This document shows positions 12,450 to 24,458 of a stretch of DNA of 64,000 nucleotides, piece by piece. This DNA comes from Ridgeia piscesae (taxonomy: Eukaryota > Annelida > Polychaeta > Sabellida > Siboglinidae). Numbering within the stretch: position 1 is the first letter of the stretch; each line of letters starts with the position of its first letter. The notes beneath the pieces were generated by a model. That model was not told where the DNA came from. It ran no database searches and saw only the letters and a program-made list of their open reading frames with translations. The position numbers were made by a program, and so were the translations under genes. The stretch covers positions 62,001 through 126,000 of the forward strand of contig JAODUO010000138.1 of assembly GCA_025642075.2 (NCBI GenBank), in the 5' to 3' direction.

Positions 12450-13430
12450 TTTAGAGCCCAGCCTCAGCACCCATGTTTAGAGCCCAACCTCAGCACCAAC
12501 CATTAGAGCCCAACCTCACACCCATCATTACAACCCAACATCAGCACCCATCTTTAGAGTTCAACCTCAGCACCAACCATTAGAGCCCAGCCTCACACCC
12601 ATCATTACAACCCAACATCAGCACCCATCTTTAGAGTTCAACCTCAGCACCAACCATTAGAGCCCAGCCTCACACCCATCATTACAACCCAACATCAGCA
12701 CCCATCTTTAGAGTTCAACCTCAGCACCAACCATTAGAGCCCAGCCTCACACCCATCATTACAATCCAACATCAGCACCCATCTTTAGAGTTCAACCTCA
12801 GCACCAACCATTAGAGCCCAGCCTCACACCCATCAAAAACCCAACATCAGCACCCATCTTTAGAGTTCAACCTCAGCACCAACCATTAGAGCCCAGCCTC
12901 ACACCCATCATTACAACCCAACATCAGCACCCATCTTTAGAGTTCAACCTCAGCACCAACCATTAGAGCCCAGCCTCACACCCATCATTACAACCCAACA
13001 TCAGCACCCATCTTTAGAGTTCAACCTCAGCACCAACCATTAGAGCCCAGCCTCACACCCATCACTATAGCCCAACATCAGCACCCATCTTTAAAGTTCA
13101 ACCTCAGCACCAACCATTCTATCCCAGCCTCACACCCATCACTATAGCCCAACATCAGCACCCATCTTTAAAGTTCAACCTCAGCACCAACCATTCTATC
13201 CCAGCCTCACACCCATCACTATAGCCCAACATCAGCACCCATCTTTAAAGTTCAACCTCAGCACCAACCATTCTATCCCAGCCTCACACCCATCACTATA
13301 GCCCAACATCAGCACCCATCTTTATGAGTTCAACCTCAGCACCAACCATTCTATCCCAGCCTCACACCCATCACTATAGCCCAACCTCAGCACCCACCTT
13401 TAGAGCCCTATCTCACCATCCACCTTTAGA
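12450..13430. repeat. 77-bp minisatellite, about 12 copies
   Basis: The period is exactly 77 bp in the regular part (for example unit starts at 12584 and 12661). Each unit contains AGCCCAGCCTCACACCC, CAACATCAGCACCC and TTCAACCTCAGCACC, so it looks internally derived from shorter ancestral repeats. The left block has TTACAACCC and TTAGAGCCC; the right block (from about 13060) has CTATAGCCC and TTCTATCCC. The ends are degenerate. Confidence 0.95.
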
Positions 13431-16400
13431 GTGCAGTCTCAGTGTGTATAATAACAGAATACTGACACTTGTAAACAAGAAAGTTCCTGGAATGTGCTAA
13501 ACAACCTACACCAGAAAACAACATGTCTTGTAGCAGGAGCACTGTTCGATTGGTGCACTTAACTACTTTACACCCTATAGGGTTACCTCTTTAAGTAGCC
13601 TATTTACCAGATACCTCATTCTGAGGTGACTGCAGGTATTTAACTTTGAAAAGGGAGCACTGATGTTATGATAGGGAGATAGCAGGAGTACCAAGGTAGG
13701 TCTCTTTATCAGTGTCACCAAAAGGGAGCTCGTGTGAGTATGGCTATATACTGGCATATTCACAGATTCACAACATGCAGTGTGACCTATATTGATAAAC
13801 TCTCATTGACAGGCTAAATATTACATCTTTTGGGCCTAACTATGTGCTTTGTATTGCTAAATAATACTGGCAGAATGCCTTGCAATCACAGGAAGCAGTT
13901 TCCTTGATATAATATGATTACTCTTGTCAGCCATGTATTGCTTGTGCTGCTGTCTCAGTGCAAGAGGTAGTCAGTCTCTAACAAAGGGGTAACTTTGGAG
14001 TTGCTTTTCTGCTGAATACACCATGTCTCTTTGTGTACAAATTGGTCAGAAAAATGTTGTATCAATATTAGTTGGTGATTGAATTGTGACTGGTGGCTAG
14101 ACATCACTGTTGCCATCGGTGCAGTGTGTAAGTAACCAACATGCCTTAGTGTTGAGCACTGATTCTTGATTAGACTGCAGTGAGTCTAGTAGAATGTGGT
14201 CTTTAACATATTTCTACACCCCGAGAACTTAATCCAGTCAGGGTTCCTTACCATGAGGAGACTATGACAGTTGGAATGTCAGTCATTAGAGTGTCAGTAC
14301 AGAGTTTTGAACTTGGAAACATTCACAAAATAATAATATACTAGTCAGTAATCATAAATTTATTTCATGTAGTGGCTTTCAATGAAAGTTCACTTTGAAA
14401 ATAATCTACAAAGTAAATTGCACACAAAAAACTGTGTGGAAACTGGAAACCAGTGACACTAATTTAAATGTAAAACGTGATAAATAGACATTGTACATGT
14501 CATTACAATTAAAAGTAGACCTAACATAAAGAAAACCATTAACAATTTATTAAAATATGTAATTATTAATTAAATTAAAAGCAAGAATAGACAAACATAT
14601 GATGTAATATTTACATGGGTAAGGAAAACATTATGTTTTGATTCAGTAATTCAACACATATGTTGGTTCCCCCGTTTGATAATAGATCCCAAAGTTTTGG
14701 AAATATATCACATATGATTAGTACAAAATCTTCAGTTGTTGCCAACAGTTTTATACATTGAATGTGGTTCTACTCAGAAAGCTGGTCATGTCTCACAAAT
14801 GGTGTATGTTTTAAATACACACCCTGTGCCACTGTGCAACTGAATGTCCCAGTGAGACCGTCTACAGCAGGAACGTGACAGTGACAACTTGTCACTTCTA
14901 GTGGTCAGCCAGGCAGGGAAGCAGGACAAGTGTTGTCCACACTTGATATTGCTGGAGGTGGAATTAACACAGGCCTACTTGTTAACATTTGCTGTGGGTG
15001 GACATTATGTAACAGAGTGTCAGATCTGTGACACAGGGCTCCAGCAGTGTTACATAACATTACCCTAGGCACCCAGTGCATGTGTGAGCCAATACACTTG
15101 CATTACATCACATCAACAAAGACTTAGCACATTGAGTATTGCTGTTTGAAAAGACATTCTTGTGCCAAACTGATGGCATGATGGTAGAAGGTGTATACCA
15201 CATTACGATAGCCTTTATTTTGACATTCTTGGAATTGGCCATTTTCATAGTATTTTTTACAAATTATGTAATGACATTGGTCCGCAGATTGGGACATTTA
15301 CGCGCCTAATAAATATTATAAATACTAGCATAGATGTACAGTGTTTGCAATTTGCCGTATAATATTTTGGTTTGTTCCTGTCTGAACTAATTGAACAGTC
15401 TGTTTCTGGTTGCTGTGCCTACTTATGTACAACCAGGCTAAGCTGCTGCAGTTGTTATTAAGTGTGTTCCATTCACACTAAGACGTCTGTAATGAGAAAG
15501 ATAATTGAAGAAGTCGTCTTAATGCAACAGATGCCCAGATTCCTATGTAACTTGAATAACAGTATCAAATTCAGAAAAAAGCTCTGTTGGTAGCACTTTA
15601 TTATAAGAAACATTTGTCACTGAAACTGCTTGATTAAGATATCTGCCCTGTGTGTCTGGATAAGAACCAGAGAAACCACACACAACCACTTGGGTGGAGT
15701 GTGTCTGTCTTCACCTCGTACTTATTAGTAGTTTCAAACTGGGAACTATGGGTGGTCATTGCAGGCAGGCCTATGGACCTGTTGTCTTCACTGAAGCCTC
15801 ACTTTGATTGTACTGGCTGGCGCTGGTGGGGTGGTTGGAATTGGGTGGAGTTATTGGGGTAGGGATATTTTATGTTCAGACACGGTTGTTGTCAGAAGCT
15901 GAGTAGTTTGATTGTTGATAGGTGGAGTAACATCTGGGAGACACTCACAGGGTGTTGGTGACACAGTACTGTAATAATATGAGTGTTAGCAGTGACGATT
16001 GTAGCAAATACTTAGATGGTGTTAAATCAGTTATAAGTTTCACTGTGGTTCAAGAAACAGTACACTGTTGTTACTCTTTAGTGGTGGTTCAAGACTATGC
16101 CTTTGAAGAGAGATGAATAAATAAGACATTGCATGATTGAGAAGTCTAGCAGATTAGTGTTATAATGAAGATATTTGTATGCCTGGTGTTTTTTATAAAC
16201 ATATATTCGCACAAACCATTATAAAAATTATTACTTTTGGTAATAGGTAGTTTGATGTCATCCCAATATAATATTTCTCCATAGACGGGGAAAGTTATGA
16301 ATCAGCTATTATAATTATGCATTAGGGATTGGTTCAGTATTGTTGGCTAGTTTCCAGTGTCATTTATTACTACTACAAGTAAAACAGTTGTTTTGTTTCA

Positions 16401-16860
16401 GAACCTTGGAAAACCAGATGGTCATTACCGGGAGGGAACCCTTCTGGAATACCCTCTGTCCCAGGGTGCTACCCAGGCACAGAGCATCTGTCTGACAGGG
16501 AGAAGGAATGTCAGCTGACTGCCACCGCCCCAAGCTTCCTTCTACTGCACCACTGTCGGTTGTCATGACAACTCAAACAATTACAACTGTTTCCAGGGCC
16601 TACATTGAGTAGGATGTAATTTGTTAAGACTTGCGACCAAATCAAACGTAAAACCTTTGGGATTCCACAGGTTTTTGCGGCTAAGAAAGGAATGACAGTC
16701 TGAGCTGTGTGTGTTTGAACACTCAGATGTTGCGTTTCGATGAAGATCAAGCCCAGGTGTGCTTAATTACCTGCTAATCAACGGATTAATCATCTCGGTG
16801 ATGGGAAAGTTTGTGGAGCACAACCTCAAGACTGCTTAGACAGCCAAAGGGAAGTGTCAT
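13431..16860. other. AT-rich stretch upstream of the RASSF8-like gene, no supported gene
   Basis: Many A/T runs, especially 14.3-14.7 kb, and no frame above 80 codons with a recognisable domain. Non-coding 5' exons of the downstream gene could lie here: a consensus-like acceptor TTTTGTTTCAG ends at about 16400. This cannot be decided without transcript data. Confidence 0.45.
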
Positions 16861-17494
16861 TGCTTGTTCACTCACAGAGACGTACAGTGCAGGCTTTATG
16901 TGAAATTGTTCAGAGAAATCAGATGTCACACGGAATCAGACGTTACGTCGGAATCAGTGCATTTTGAATTCGCCTTCAGACAGCCGTGTCTCAGAAGATT
17001 TGTGCAGACTGAACGTCTGCATCTGAGATTCTTTATTGCGTATCTTAACTGGAAGGGCCACAGTGGGGGGTGTAAAAACAGTGCAGCATCGCAGGATTTA
17101 TGTGTTTTAGTTGGCACTTGTTACCACTGAACTGATTCTCGGAAAGTCTTGCATCACCAGAGCTGGTCGATGCACACGTCTTGATTGTCTGGCAGTTGTC
17201 AAAGTGTGAAGAATACAGCTGTGCAGGGTGTTGTTTCGGAGGCTGCGCTTTTGGCCCACAACCAGTTTAACACGTGGATTATTTTATGCATCATATACAT
17301 CACAGTCTGAGGATCTTTCGGTGTGGATCTTGAGAGGAATACTCATCAGTAAACATAACCAAAAAGGAAGCCAGGTGTCATGGAGTTTGTTGCTGATGCA
17401 GAATTGTTGCGTAATTGCCACATGTGAAGGCGTGATAGGATTTGAGAGTTTGGAATAAGCCAGCGCCGTGTGACTGTACCTCGCCACCACTGCC
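16861..17494 (+). promoter_or_regulatory. candidate 5' UTR / promoter-proximal region of the RASSF8-like gene
   Basis: CpG frequency rises relative to the flanks (GACGTTACGTCGG at about 16939-16951, and ACACGTC, CGGAGG, AACACG further on) just before the start codon. No TATA box is evident at a fixed distance. Several ATGs with short frames precede the CDS, so the real 5' UTR may be shorter or spliced. Placement is inference. Confidence 0.35.
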
Positions 17495-18410
17495 ATGGAG
17501 TTGAAGGTGTGGGTGGAGGGGATGCAGAGGATAGTTTGTGGTGTCACCGACAACACGACGTGTCAGGACGTCGTTGTTGCACTGGCACATGCCACTGGAA
17601 AAACAGGGCGATTTACACTCATCGAGAAGTGGCGTGACAATGAACACATGCTCGCCCCATCTGAAAACCCCTTGAACGCGCTACAGAAATGGGGCGAGTA
17701 TGCCAATGATGTGCAGCTGATTCTGCGCCATTCTCTGAGCGTCCGCAACCATGCACGCTCCACGCGTAATCACTCCGGGCGATACCTACACACGTTCACC
17801 CCGCCACCATGTCAGTTGCGACGTGGATGTCGGTCAGGTCTCAAGAAAGCATTGACGTTCAGTGGCGCCCACTCACGTGCAACTCTGCCAGGCTCGAGCA
17901 TTCTGCTCCACCATCAACGTGACCTGTCCCAAGAGAACTCTTCCCTGGATAGCTTAGAGGATGGCTGCAGTTCAGTGACGTCACACAGCTCTTCCGGGAC
18001 GTCATCCTGTGCGAGTTTCAACACGCATACAAAGGCTACCCCTGGTGTTTTTGCAGTGTCTCCTTTTGTCACGCTGGAGAACAAACTCTTGACACGTTCG
18101 CCTGAGTCGTCGTCATCATCATCAAAAACAACTAGTCCTTGTGAAGACTCACGCCGCATGGCGCCACGACATCGCCGCAGTTGTCAAAACAACAGCGACA
18201 ATACATCCATGCCAAAGACTGACAAAGGGAATGTGCAGAATAATACATTCTCCTCTCGGACGATGATTCAAGTGAATGGAAGTACGACCACCGAGAACAT
18301 GCAAAGTAGTGCCAGTGCAGAGGCGGCGGAGGACGAACTAGTCAGACTTATAGCGCAGAATGAGGAGAGGCTAAAAGCACAGAATGCACAAGTTTCGGCA
18401 CTTGACTCAG
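17495..18410 (+). CDS. RASSF8: RASSF7/8-family Ras-association domain protein, coding exon 1
   Basis: Encodes residues 1-305 plus one base of the next codon. Residues 1-82 form a Ras-association (ubiquitin-like) domain typical of N-terminal RASSF proteins: it opens [18 protein letters not shown] and includes [30 protein letters not shown]. Residues about 83-270 are a Ser/Thr/Arg-rich, low-complexity linker with a poly-Ser run near residue 210. From about 275 an acidic helical segment ([18 protein letters not shown]) starts the coiled coil. Family knowledge: RASSF7/8 proteins are scaffolds linked to adherens junctions, ASPP/Hippo signalling and growth control. The start is chosen from the good Kozak context GCCATGG and the domain beginning exactly at Met1. 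The donor is CTCAG|GTAGGT. Reading on past it adds an unrelated tail, so splicing is preferred. RASSF7 versus RASSF8 cannot be separated by eye. Confidence 0.93.
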
Positions 18411-18623
18411 GTAGGTTTACTTCAGATGGTGTGGTCGTAATGGGTGTACCATATTGTGTTTACTTGACAGGAGAGATTTTAGGCTTAATTCAATTGTAGT
18501 TGTTATTATTACAGAAGATATATATTTTTCTGAGCAAGCACTAATTTTGTTCCATGTTTGGTCATTTTAGCAAGAATTCTGTAAAAATAAAATGCCTTTG
18601 AAGACAATTAGTATATAGATTGG

Positions 18624-18850
18624 GAACGGGAGCACTCACTGACCAGAGTGGAAACAGCACACTCATTGATTGTAGTGGGAATGGGAGCACTCATTATCTG
18701 GAGTGGGAATGGGAGCAGTCATTAACTGGAGTGGGAACGAGACTAGACACTGAGAAGATTGGTGACAAATGGGAACAGAAACACTCATAGGCTGGAATTG
18801 GTAGGGGAGCATTCATTGGCTGTAGATGTATTGGGAGCATTCATTTGAGT
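18624..18850. repeat. degenerate roughly 30-bp minisatellite
   Basis: Imperfect repeats of the theme GGAGTGGGAATGGGAGCACT, about seven copies with variable spacing and many substitutions. Confidence 0.7.
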
Positions 18851-19079
18851 GCAGACGAACTAAAGTTAATATTACCATTGTTGTCAGGACAAATGTTTTA
18901 TTTTCAGCAAGTGTCCTCATAAATATATTTGATGAACTCTTTTCTGAAATTATTTGTTTTATATACATCAAGATTATGTGTTAACAGTTTGAAAATGTCT
19001 CTAATCCTGTGTACTACATTTCTGTTGGATATTTGAAGACTAACTAATATCTTACACAAAAATAATTTAAAAACATGAA

Positions 19080-19420
19080 ATGATTAATAAGAAGTATGAG
19101 TCCACAGGTCTGGTACATTACCTTAGTCAAGTCATTACTAATCAAAATATAAATCATCATTTATATGCTGATGACACAGTTTTGTATGTCATTTTCACCA
19201 ACAGATACACAAACATCTATGTCAACATTGACATTTTGTGCAAATGCAAACAAGCAAATACAAATTTTATCCAGATAAAACTGGTCTAATTTTTACTGAA
19301 ATAACAAAATAAGGTTGTCGACTACTTTCCAATTACATTGCTTTGTAATCATATCACCTTAAGATACCATTCAAAATTTTGGTGTTAGCTTTGACAGTAA
19401 TTTCACTTTCACTGGTACAT
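19080..19420 (+). mobile_element. LINE reverse-transcriptase relic in intron 1
   Basis: A plus-strand frame contains INHHLYADDTVLYVIF, the reverse-transcriptase palm motif C (YADD catalytic aspartates) in the form common to L2/CR1/jockey-group LINEs. About 200 bases on, in another frame, a sequence resembling NFGVSFDSNFTF matches the usual KxLGVxFDSNLTF block. Stops and frameshifts lie between them. It is sense-oriented relative to the host gene and looks old and dead. Confidence 0.6.
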
Positions 19421-19718
19421 ATTCGACGTATGCAAATGATGTTTCTGCCATGATCGTGATTTTTTCTTTTTGAAATATTACTAATGTTTTATTATTAATT
19501 CCAATAATGAAAAGCATAGATCTCTGTTTTCCATCATTTCCTAGATCATCAATCTTGATGATGTCATGCATAATAATTATGTTTTTCTTTTGTACTTTGC
19601 ACGTTTTGCTGAGAATGTACGTACTCCAGAAGTTGTACGTACTCCAGAAATTCTGTACCAGAACAGAAAAACTTGGCAACTGACGAATTTTCTTGCAACT
19701 GAGTGTTGACTGTTGCAG

Positions 19719-20279
19719 AGATTGCGTCCTTGGAAGAGAAGGAGAAGGAGACAGAGACCCAGTCACAGGCAGTCTCTGCCGAGCTGTCTCTACTCGAGTC
19801 ACGTGGCAAGGAGGTGGCCAGTGAGCTGGGAGACTTGGAGCTGGTCAGCTGGGAGGACAAACTACAGATGGAGACACAGCGCACTGAGCGTGTCCAGTCA
19901 GAGGTCGCCGCCGTACGCTCGAGACTAGAATGCTGCGAGACAGAACAGTTGAAGCACAAAAACACAATTGAGCAATTACAGAAAGACATTGAGAGTGCGA
20001 GGCGGAAACGAAACGAGGCAGATGAAGCCAAAAAATATGCAGACATTGAAGTGCTTCAGCAGATTTCCGAGCTGCAGAAACAACTGAATGAGAAGTTGGT
20101 GGAGCACGAATCAACGCGGACACTCACGGAGGAAGACGTGAGCGAGTTGGCAAAGCTGGAGAGTTCCATCGCGACACGCACGAGTCAGTTGGAGTCGCTG
20201 GAGAAAGAACTAAAGGAGGTCAACATGATCCTGTTTGCTCATGTGGCGAAGGACGTCACAACGCAAGGCTGCACCAAAG
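19719..20279 (+). CDS. RASSF8: RASSF7/8-family protein, coding exon 2 (coiled coil)
   Basis: 561 bp, phase 1 at both ends, joined to exon 1 by a Glu codon. Encodes residues 306-492. Almost the whole exon is a Glu/Lys/Gln-rich coiled coil with heptad-like Leu spacing (IASLEEKEKETETQ, LQKQLNEKLVEHESTRTL, LESLEKELKEVNMILF). In the known RASSF8 layout a long coiled coil follows the RA domain and supports dimerisation and partner binding. The acceptor is TGTTGCAG; the donor is AAAG|GTGAGT, near consensus. Reading past the donor runs into a (TGCG)n tract, giving an obviously artefactual Cys/Arg tail. Confidence 0.93.
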
Positions 20280-20358
20280 GTGAGTTACACAAGTCCAACG
20301 CATTCAGGAGTTGGATCCATATCACATGGGCTTGTGCAGTTTCTCTCTGCACACGTGT

Positions 20359-20359
20359 G

Positions 20360-20415
<56 letters not shown>

Positions 20416-20418
20416 TGT
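20359..20418. repeat. (TGCG)n microsatellite
   Basis: About 15 copies of GCGT beginning 80 bp after the exon 2 donor. Alternating purine-pyrimidine and Z-DNA-prone. Confidence 0.98.
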
Positions 20419-20419
20419 C

Positions 20420-21213
20420 GTGCGTGAATGCATGCCTGTGTGTGAGGGGGTATATATAATATACACTTTTGTTAAGAAAACTTTAATATTAACAATGTGA
20501 AGGCAAGCAAAATATAATTCATTTAATGTTTGAATAATAATTTCAAGTTAAGTAAAAATCCAACAATTACATTGATAGCCAGAATATCTAGCCAAATGCT
20601 GGTACATTGATAAACGAAGACTCTGAAAGACTATGAGCTCAAATAGATAGCAACTTACACAGCTCACATAAGCAATCTTCTCTGGGTACATAATTGACAG
20701 GAAACATTTAATTAAACAAGATTACGGTGAAAAATGACCAACAAGCTGCTGCTTTCAGTCCACAAATTACTATAATCAGAGATTACAAGGGCATCTTTGT
20801 CTGTTGTGATTCACCTCACAGAAAAGGTCATGCTCTAATTATCTATAATTAATATTAAGCCAGCGTTGTGAGATTGACTTTCTGAAATCCCCTAGACAGA
20901 GGTTAATGGGTCACATTGCAGACCCAGAAAGTCCCTACACAGAACGAGAAAATGTGTGTCAATGGTAATCACTTGAAACAGACCACAGAATTGTTTGTTT
21001 TCAAGTGGGGTGGGGTTAGGGTGCCACAAGAAGGCAGTGTGTCAGGTCAGCATATCTGACATGCCAGTAGATGTTCTGGTTAGTTTAACAAATACGCCAC
21101 TGATTTACAGTAGTGTAAACACGGCCCCACCATAAAGTAACCACATCTGACAAACCGTGAGATAGTTGTGTAAATGTGGAGCCACCTGCCTATCTAGGAG
21201 GACATGCCAGTCT
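20420..21213. other. intronic DNA without recognised features
   Basis: AT-rich, no tandem repeat, no exon-like frame. Confidence 0.55.
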
Positions 21214-23130
21214 CTTACTGTGTCCCCATCATGTTGTCTTTACTGGTGTCCCCATCGTGTTGTCATTACTGGTGTCCCTATCATGTTGCCTTTACTGGTG
21301 TCCCCATCGTGTTGTCTTTACTGGTGTCCCCATCGTGTTGTCTTTACTGGTGTCCCCATCGTGTTGTCATTACTGGTGTCCCTATCATGTTGTCTTTACT
21401 GGTGTCCCATCATGTTGTCTTTACTGGTGTCCCCATCGTGTTGTCTTTACTGGTGTCCCCCACCGTGTTGTCTTTACTGGTGTCCCCCATGGTGTTGTCT
21501 TTACTGGTGTCCCCATCATGTTGTCTTTACTGGTGTCATCATTGTGTTGTCTTTACTGGTGTCCCCGTCATGTATTCTTTATTGGTGTCACCATCATGTT
21601 GTCTTTACTGGTGTCACCATTATATTGTCTTTACTGGTGTCCCCATCATGTTGTCTTTACTGGTGTCCCCCATCGTGTTGTCCATCATGTTGTCTTTACT
21701 GGTGTCACCATCATGTTGTCTTTACTAGTGATCCCATCATGTTGTCTTTACTGGTGCCATCATCGTGTTGTCTTTACTGGTGTCCCATCATGTTGTCTTT
21801 ACTGGTGTCACCATTATATTGTCTTTACTGGTGTCCTCATCATGTTGTCTTTACTGGTGTCCCCCATCGTGTTGTCCATCATGTTGTCTTTACTGGTGTC
21901 ACCATCATGTTGTCTTTACTGGTGCCATCATCGTGTTGTCTTTACTGGTGTCCCATCATGTTGTCTTTACTGATGTCACCGTTGTGTTGTCTTTACTGGT
22001 GTCCCCATCATGTTGTCTTTACTGGTGTCCCCATCATGTTGTCTTTACTGGTGTCCCATCGTGTTGTCATTACTGGTGTCCCCATCATGTTGTCTTTACT
22101 TTGGGGTCCCCATCATGTTGTCTTTACTGGTGTCCCATCATGTTGTCTTTACTGGTGTCCCCATCGTGTTGTCTTTACTGGTGTCCCCCATGGTATGTTG
22201 TCTTTACTGGTGTCCACCATCATGTTGTCTTTACTGGTGTCATCATTGTGTTGTCTTTACTGGTGTCCCCGTCATGTTTCTTTATTGGTGTCACCATCAT
22301 GTTGTCTTTACTGGTGTCACCATTATATTGTCTTTACTGGTGTCCCCATCATGTTGTCTTTACTGGTGTCCCCCATCGTGTTGTCCATCATGTTGTCTTT
22401 ACTGGTGTCACCATCATGTTGTCTTTACTGGTGCCATCATCGTGTTGTCTTTACTGGTGTCCCATCATGTTGTCTTTACTGGTGTCACCATTATATTGTC
22501 TTTACTGGTGTCCTCATCATGTTGTCTTTACTGGTGTCCCCCATCGTGTTGTCCATCATGTTGTCTTTACTGGTGTCACCATCATGTTGTCTTTACTGGT
22601 GCCATCATCGTGTTGTCTTTACTGGTGTCCCATCATGTTGTCTTTACTGGTGTCACCGTTGTGTTGTCTTTACTGGTGTCCCCATCATGTTGTCTTTACT
22701 GGTGTCCCCATCATGTTGTCTTTACTGGTGTCCCCATCATGTTGTCTTTACTGGTGTCCCATCATGTTGTCTTTACTGGTGTCACCGTTGTGTTGTCTTT
22801 ACTGGTGTCCCCATCATGTTGTCTTTACAGGTGTCCCCATCATGTTGTCTTTACTGGTGTCCCCATCATGTTGTCTTTACTGGTGTCCCATCATGTTGTC
22901 TTTACTGGTGTCACCGTTGTGTTGTCTTTACTGGTGTCCCCATCATGTTGTCTTTACTGGTGTCCCCATCATGTTGTCTTTACTGGTGTCCCCATCATGT
23001 TGTCTTTACTGGTGTCCCCATCATGTTGTCTTTACTGGTGTCCCCATCATGTTGTCTTTACTGGTGTCCCCATCATGTTGTCTTTACTGGTGTCCCCATC
23101 ATGTTGTCTTTACTGGTGTCCCCATCATGT
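21214..23130. repeat. 26-bp minisatellite, about 73 copies, in intron 2
   Basis: The basic unit is 26 bp around GTTGTCTTTACTGGTGTCCC, with CCCC, CCC, CCCCC and CACC spacing variants and some shortened units. The last 300 bp are almost perfectly homogeneous. A composite marked by CCATCGTGTTGTCCATC recurs at about 21670, 21864, 22373 and 22541, showing higher-order duplication. The unit contains no stop in any plus frame, and 26 is not divisible by three, so all three plus frames stay open for hundreds of codons. They are not genes. Confidence 0.97.
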
Positions 23131-24040
23131 CATCTTGCACAGAAGATTTGTATTCAACCAACCTGTTGCGTTGTGTTAAACAAAAAGCTTGTAAACTCTG
23201 GAAAATCTTCATGCTACACTGATCTGTTTTAGAGCAGCACAAATCACAGTATGTAATGTCCATGAAATGTCTAGGAACAATTAGGGGGTAAAATTTAAAA
23301 TTACACAGTAAAAACTTGGTTTAACATAACTTGTTGCTTTACATTTGCTACCCTGGGCCAAATCTGTGTATATTAAGTGATTCTCGGGAACACAGTTAGT
23401 AGTGCAATGTAGCTGTTTTGAACCCTGGGCACTTTTGTTGATTCTATATTGCTCCAGTTCACTCAGGTGTATGAATGAGTCAATGGTGGATATTTGTATA
23501 TGAATAGTCTGTACATTAATTGCAGCATGGCTAAATGTTCCCCAGATAAGCCGAGAAGGAGTTGAATTATACAGGTCTGCCAGGGAGTAAAGTGTAACAC
23601 ATGTTGAGCAGTCTTAAGGGCTGCATACTGTGGTATATAACAACTGAATTGAATTACTCTTTATAGCATATGCTAGAGACCTATTATAAAGGTATTACCT
23701 GGGTATTTATTTTAGAATACGTTAGAGACATCTTGTAAATGTATAACCTGGGTATTCATTCTTTTATTTCTATAGTGTCTGACAGGCTTATATAAAATTA
23801 TTTGTAAGCACAGCACACCAGTTTACAATAAAAATATTCTATCCCCAGAATCTAATCCTATTTTAAGCATCCCACAAATAACACTAAAATGGATAGCAGA
23901 TAAGATTTTAATAATGGTCTCAGTTACTTTGGTTTATTTTCGCAGGTAGCCCTTCAATAAGCTGTTATACACAATTCAAATAATTCTCAAAATTACATAA
24001 AAAGAAAATACAAGAATGCTTCAGTTTTGGTGTTAACAGC
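23131..24040. other. intronic DNA, AT-rich
   Basis: No exon recognised. A diverged duplication of about 55 bp (AGAGAC...ACCTGGGTATT) occurs at about 23669 and 23724. Confidence 0.5.
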
Positions 24041-24050
24041 AAGTAGTAAC

Positions 24051-24154
24051 GCCACCTGGCGGATAACAATAATGACGTTTGTTGGTGGTGCCATCTAGTG
24101 AGATGACAATTAGCTCTGTGAAGGCTTATAACATGAGAGGTGCCCCCTGGCGAC
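24051..24154 (-). promoter_or_regulatory. three CTCF-core-like motifs in one orientation
   Basis: CGCCACCTGGCGG (24050-24062), TGCCATCTAGTGA (about 24089-24101) and TGCCCCCTGGCGA (about 24141-24153) match the reverse complement of the published CTCF core CCASYAGRKGGCR at 11-12 of 13 positions by eye. All lie on the same strand at roughly 40-50 bp spacing. Binding is inference. Confidence 0.4.
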
Positions 24155-24437
24155 TAATGACAATAAATTGCAAAACTCACACATTGTCGGATTTCTTTTT
24201 AGCAGTAACACCCTAATGAAATTTTGATATCGACATGATTTAGAGTCCTTTAATGTTAAGCAATATTACACAATAGATAATTTTGTTTGTTTAGTTGCAT
24301 GCAATTGTATGTATATGGTGGTATGTGCATGTGGTATGTGCGGATGTATTTTGTATGTGGTTATGTTTCTGTGCTGATGGCTGTGATAATGTGATTGTAT
24401 AAATTACGTTTCCTAACATACTGTCTCATCGTTTTGT

Positions 24438-24458
24438 GTTATATATATATATATATAT
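24438..24458. repeat. (TA)n microsatellite
   Basis: About ten TA units directly abutting the foldback element. Confidence 0.95.

Larger units (their letters stand above)
18411..19718 (+). other. intron 1 of the RASSF8-like gene
   Basis: Bounded by GTAGGT and TGTTGCAG, phase 1. It contains a degenerate minisatellite (18624-18850) and a LINE reverse-transcriptase relic (about 19080-19420). Otherwise AT-rich. Confidence 0.9.

Noticed and set aside
18411..18499. Extension of the RASSF8-like exon 1 frame to a stop at 18499
   Set aside because: The consensus donor GTAGGT at 18411 joins in phase to a coiled-coil exon that continues the family architecture; the read-through tail does not.
21166..23232. 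Long plus-strand frames of 688, 485, 389 and 265 codons, Cys/Leu/Trp-rich
   Set aside because: They are readings of a 26-bp non-coding minisatellite. The unit has no stops in plus frames and 26 is not a multiple of three, so all three frames stay open.
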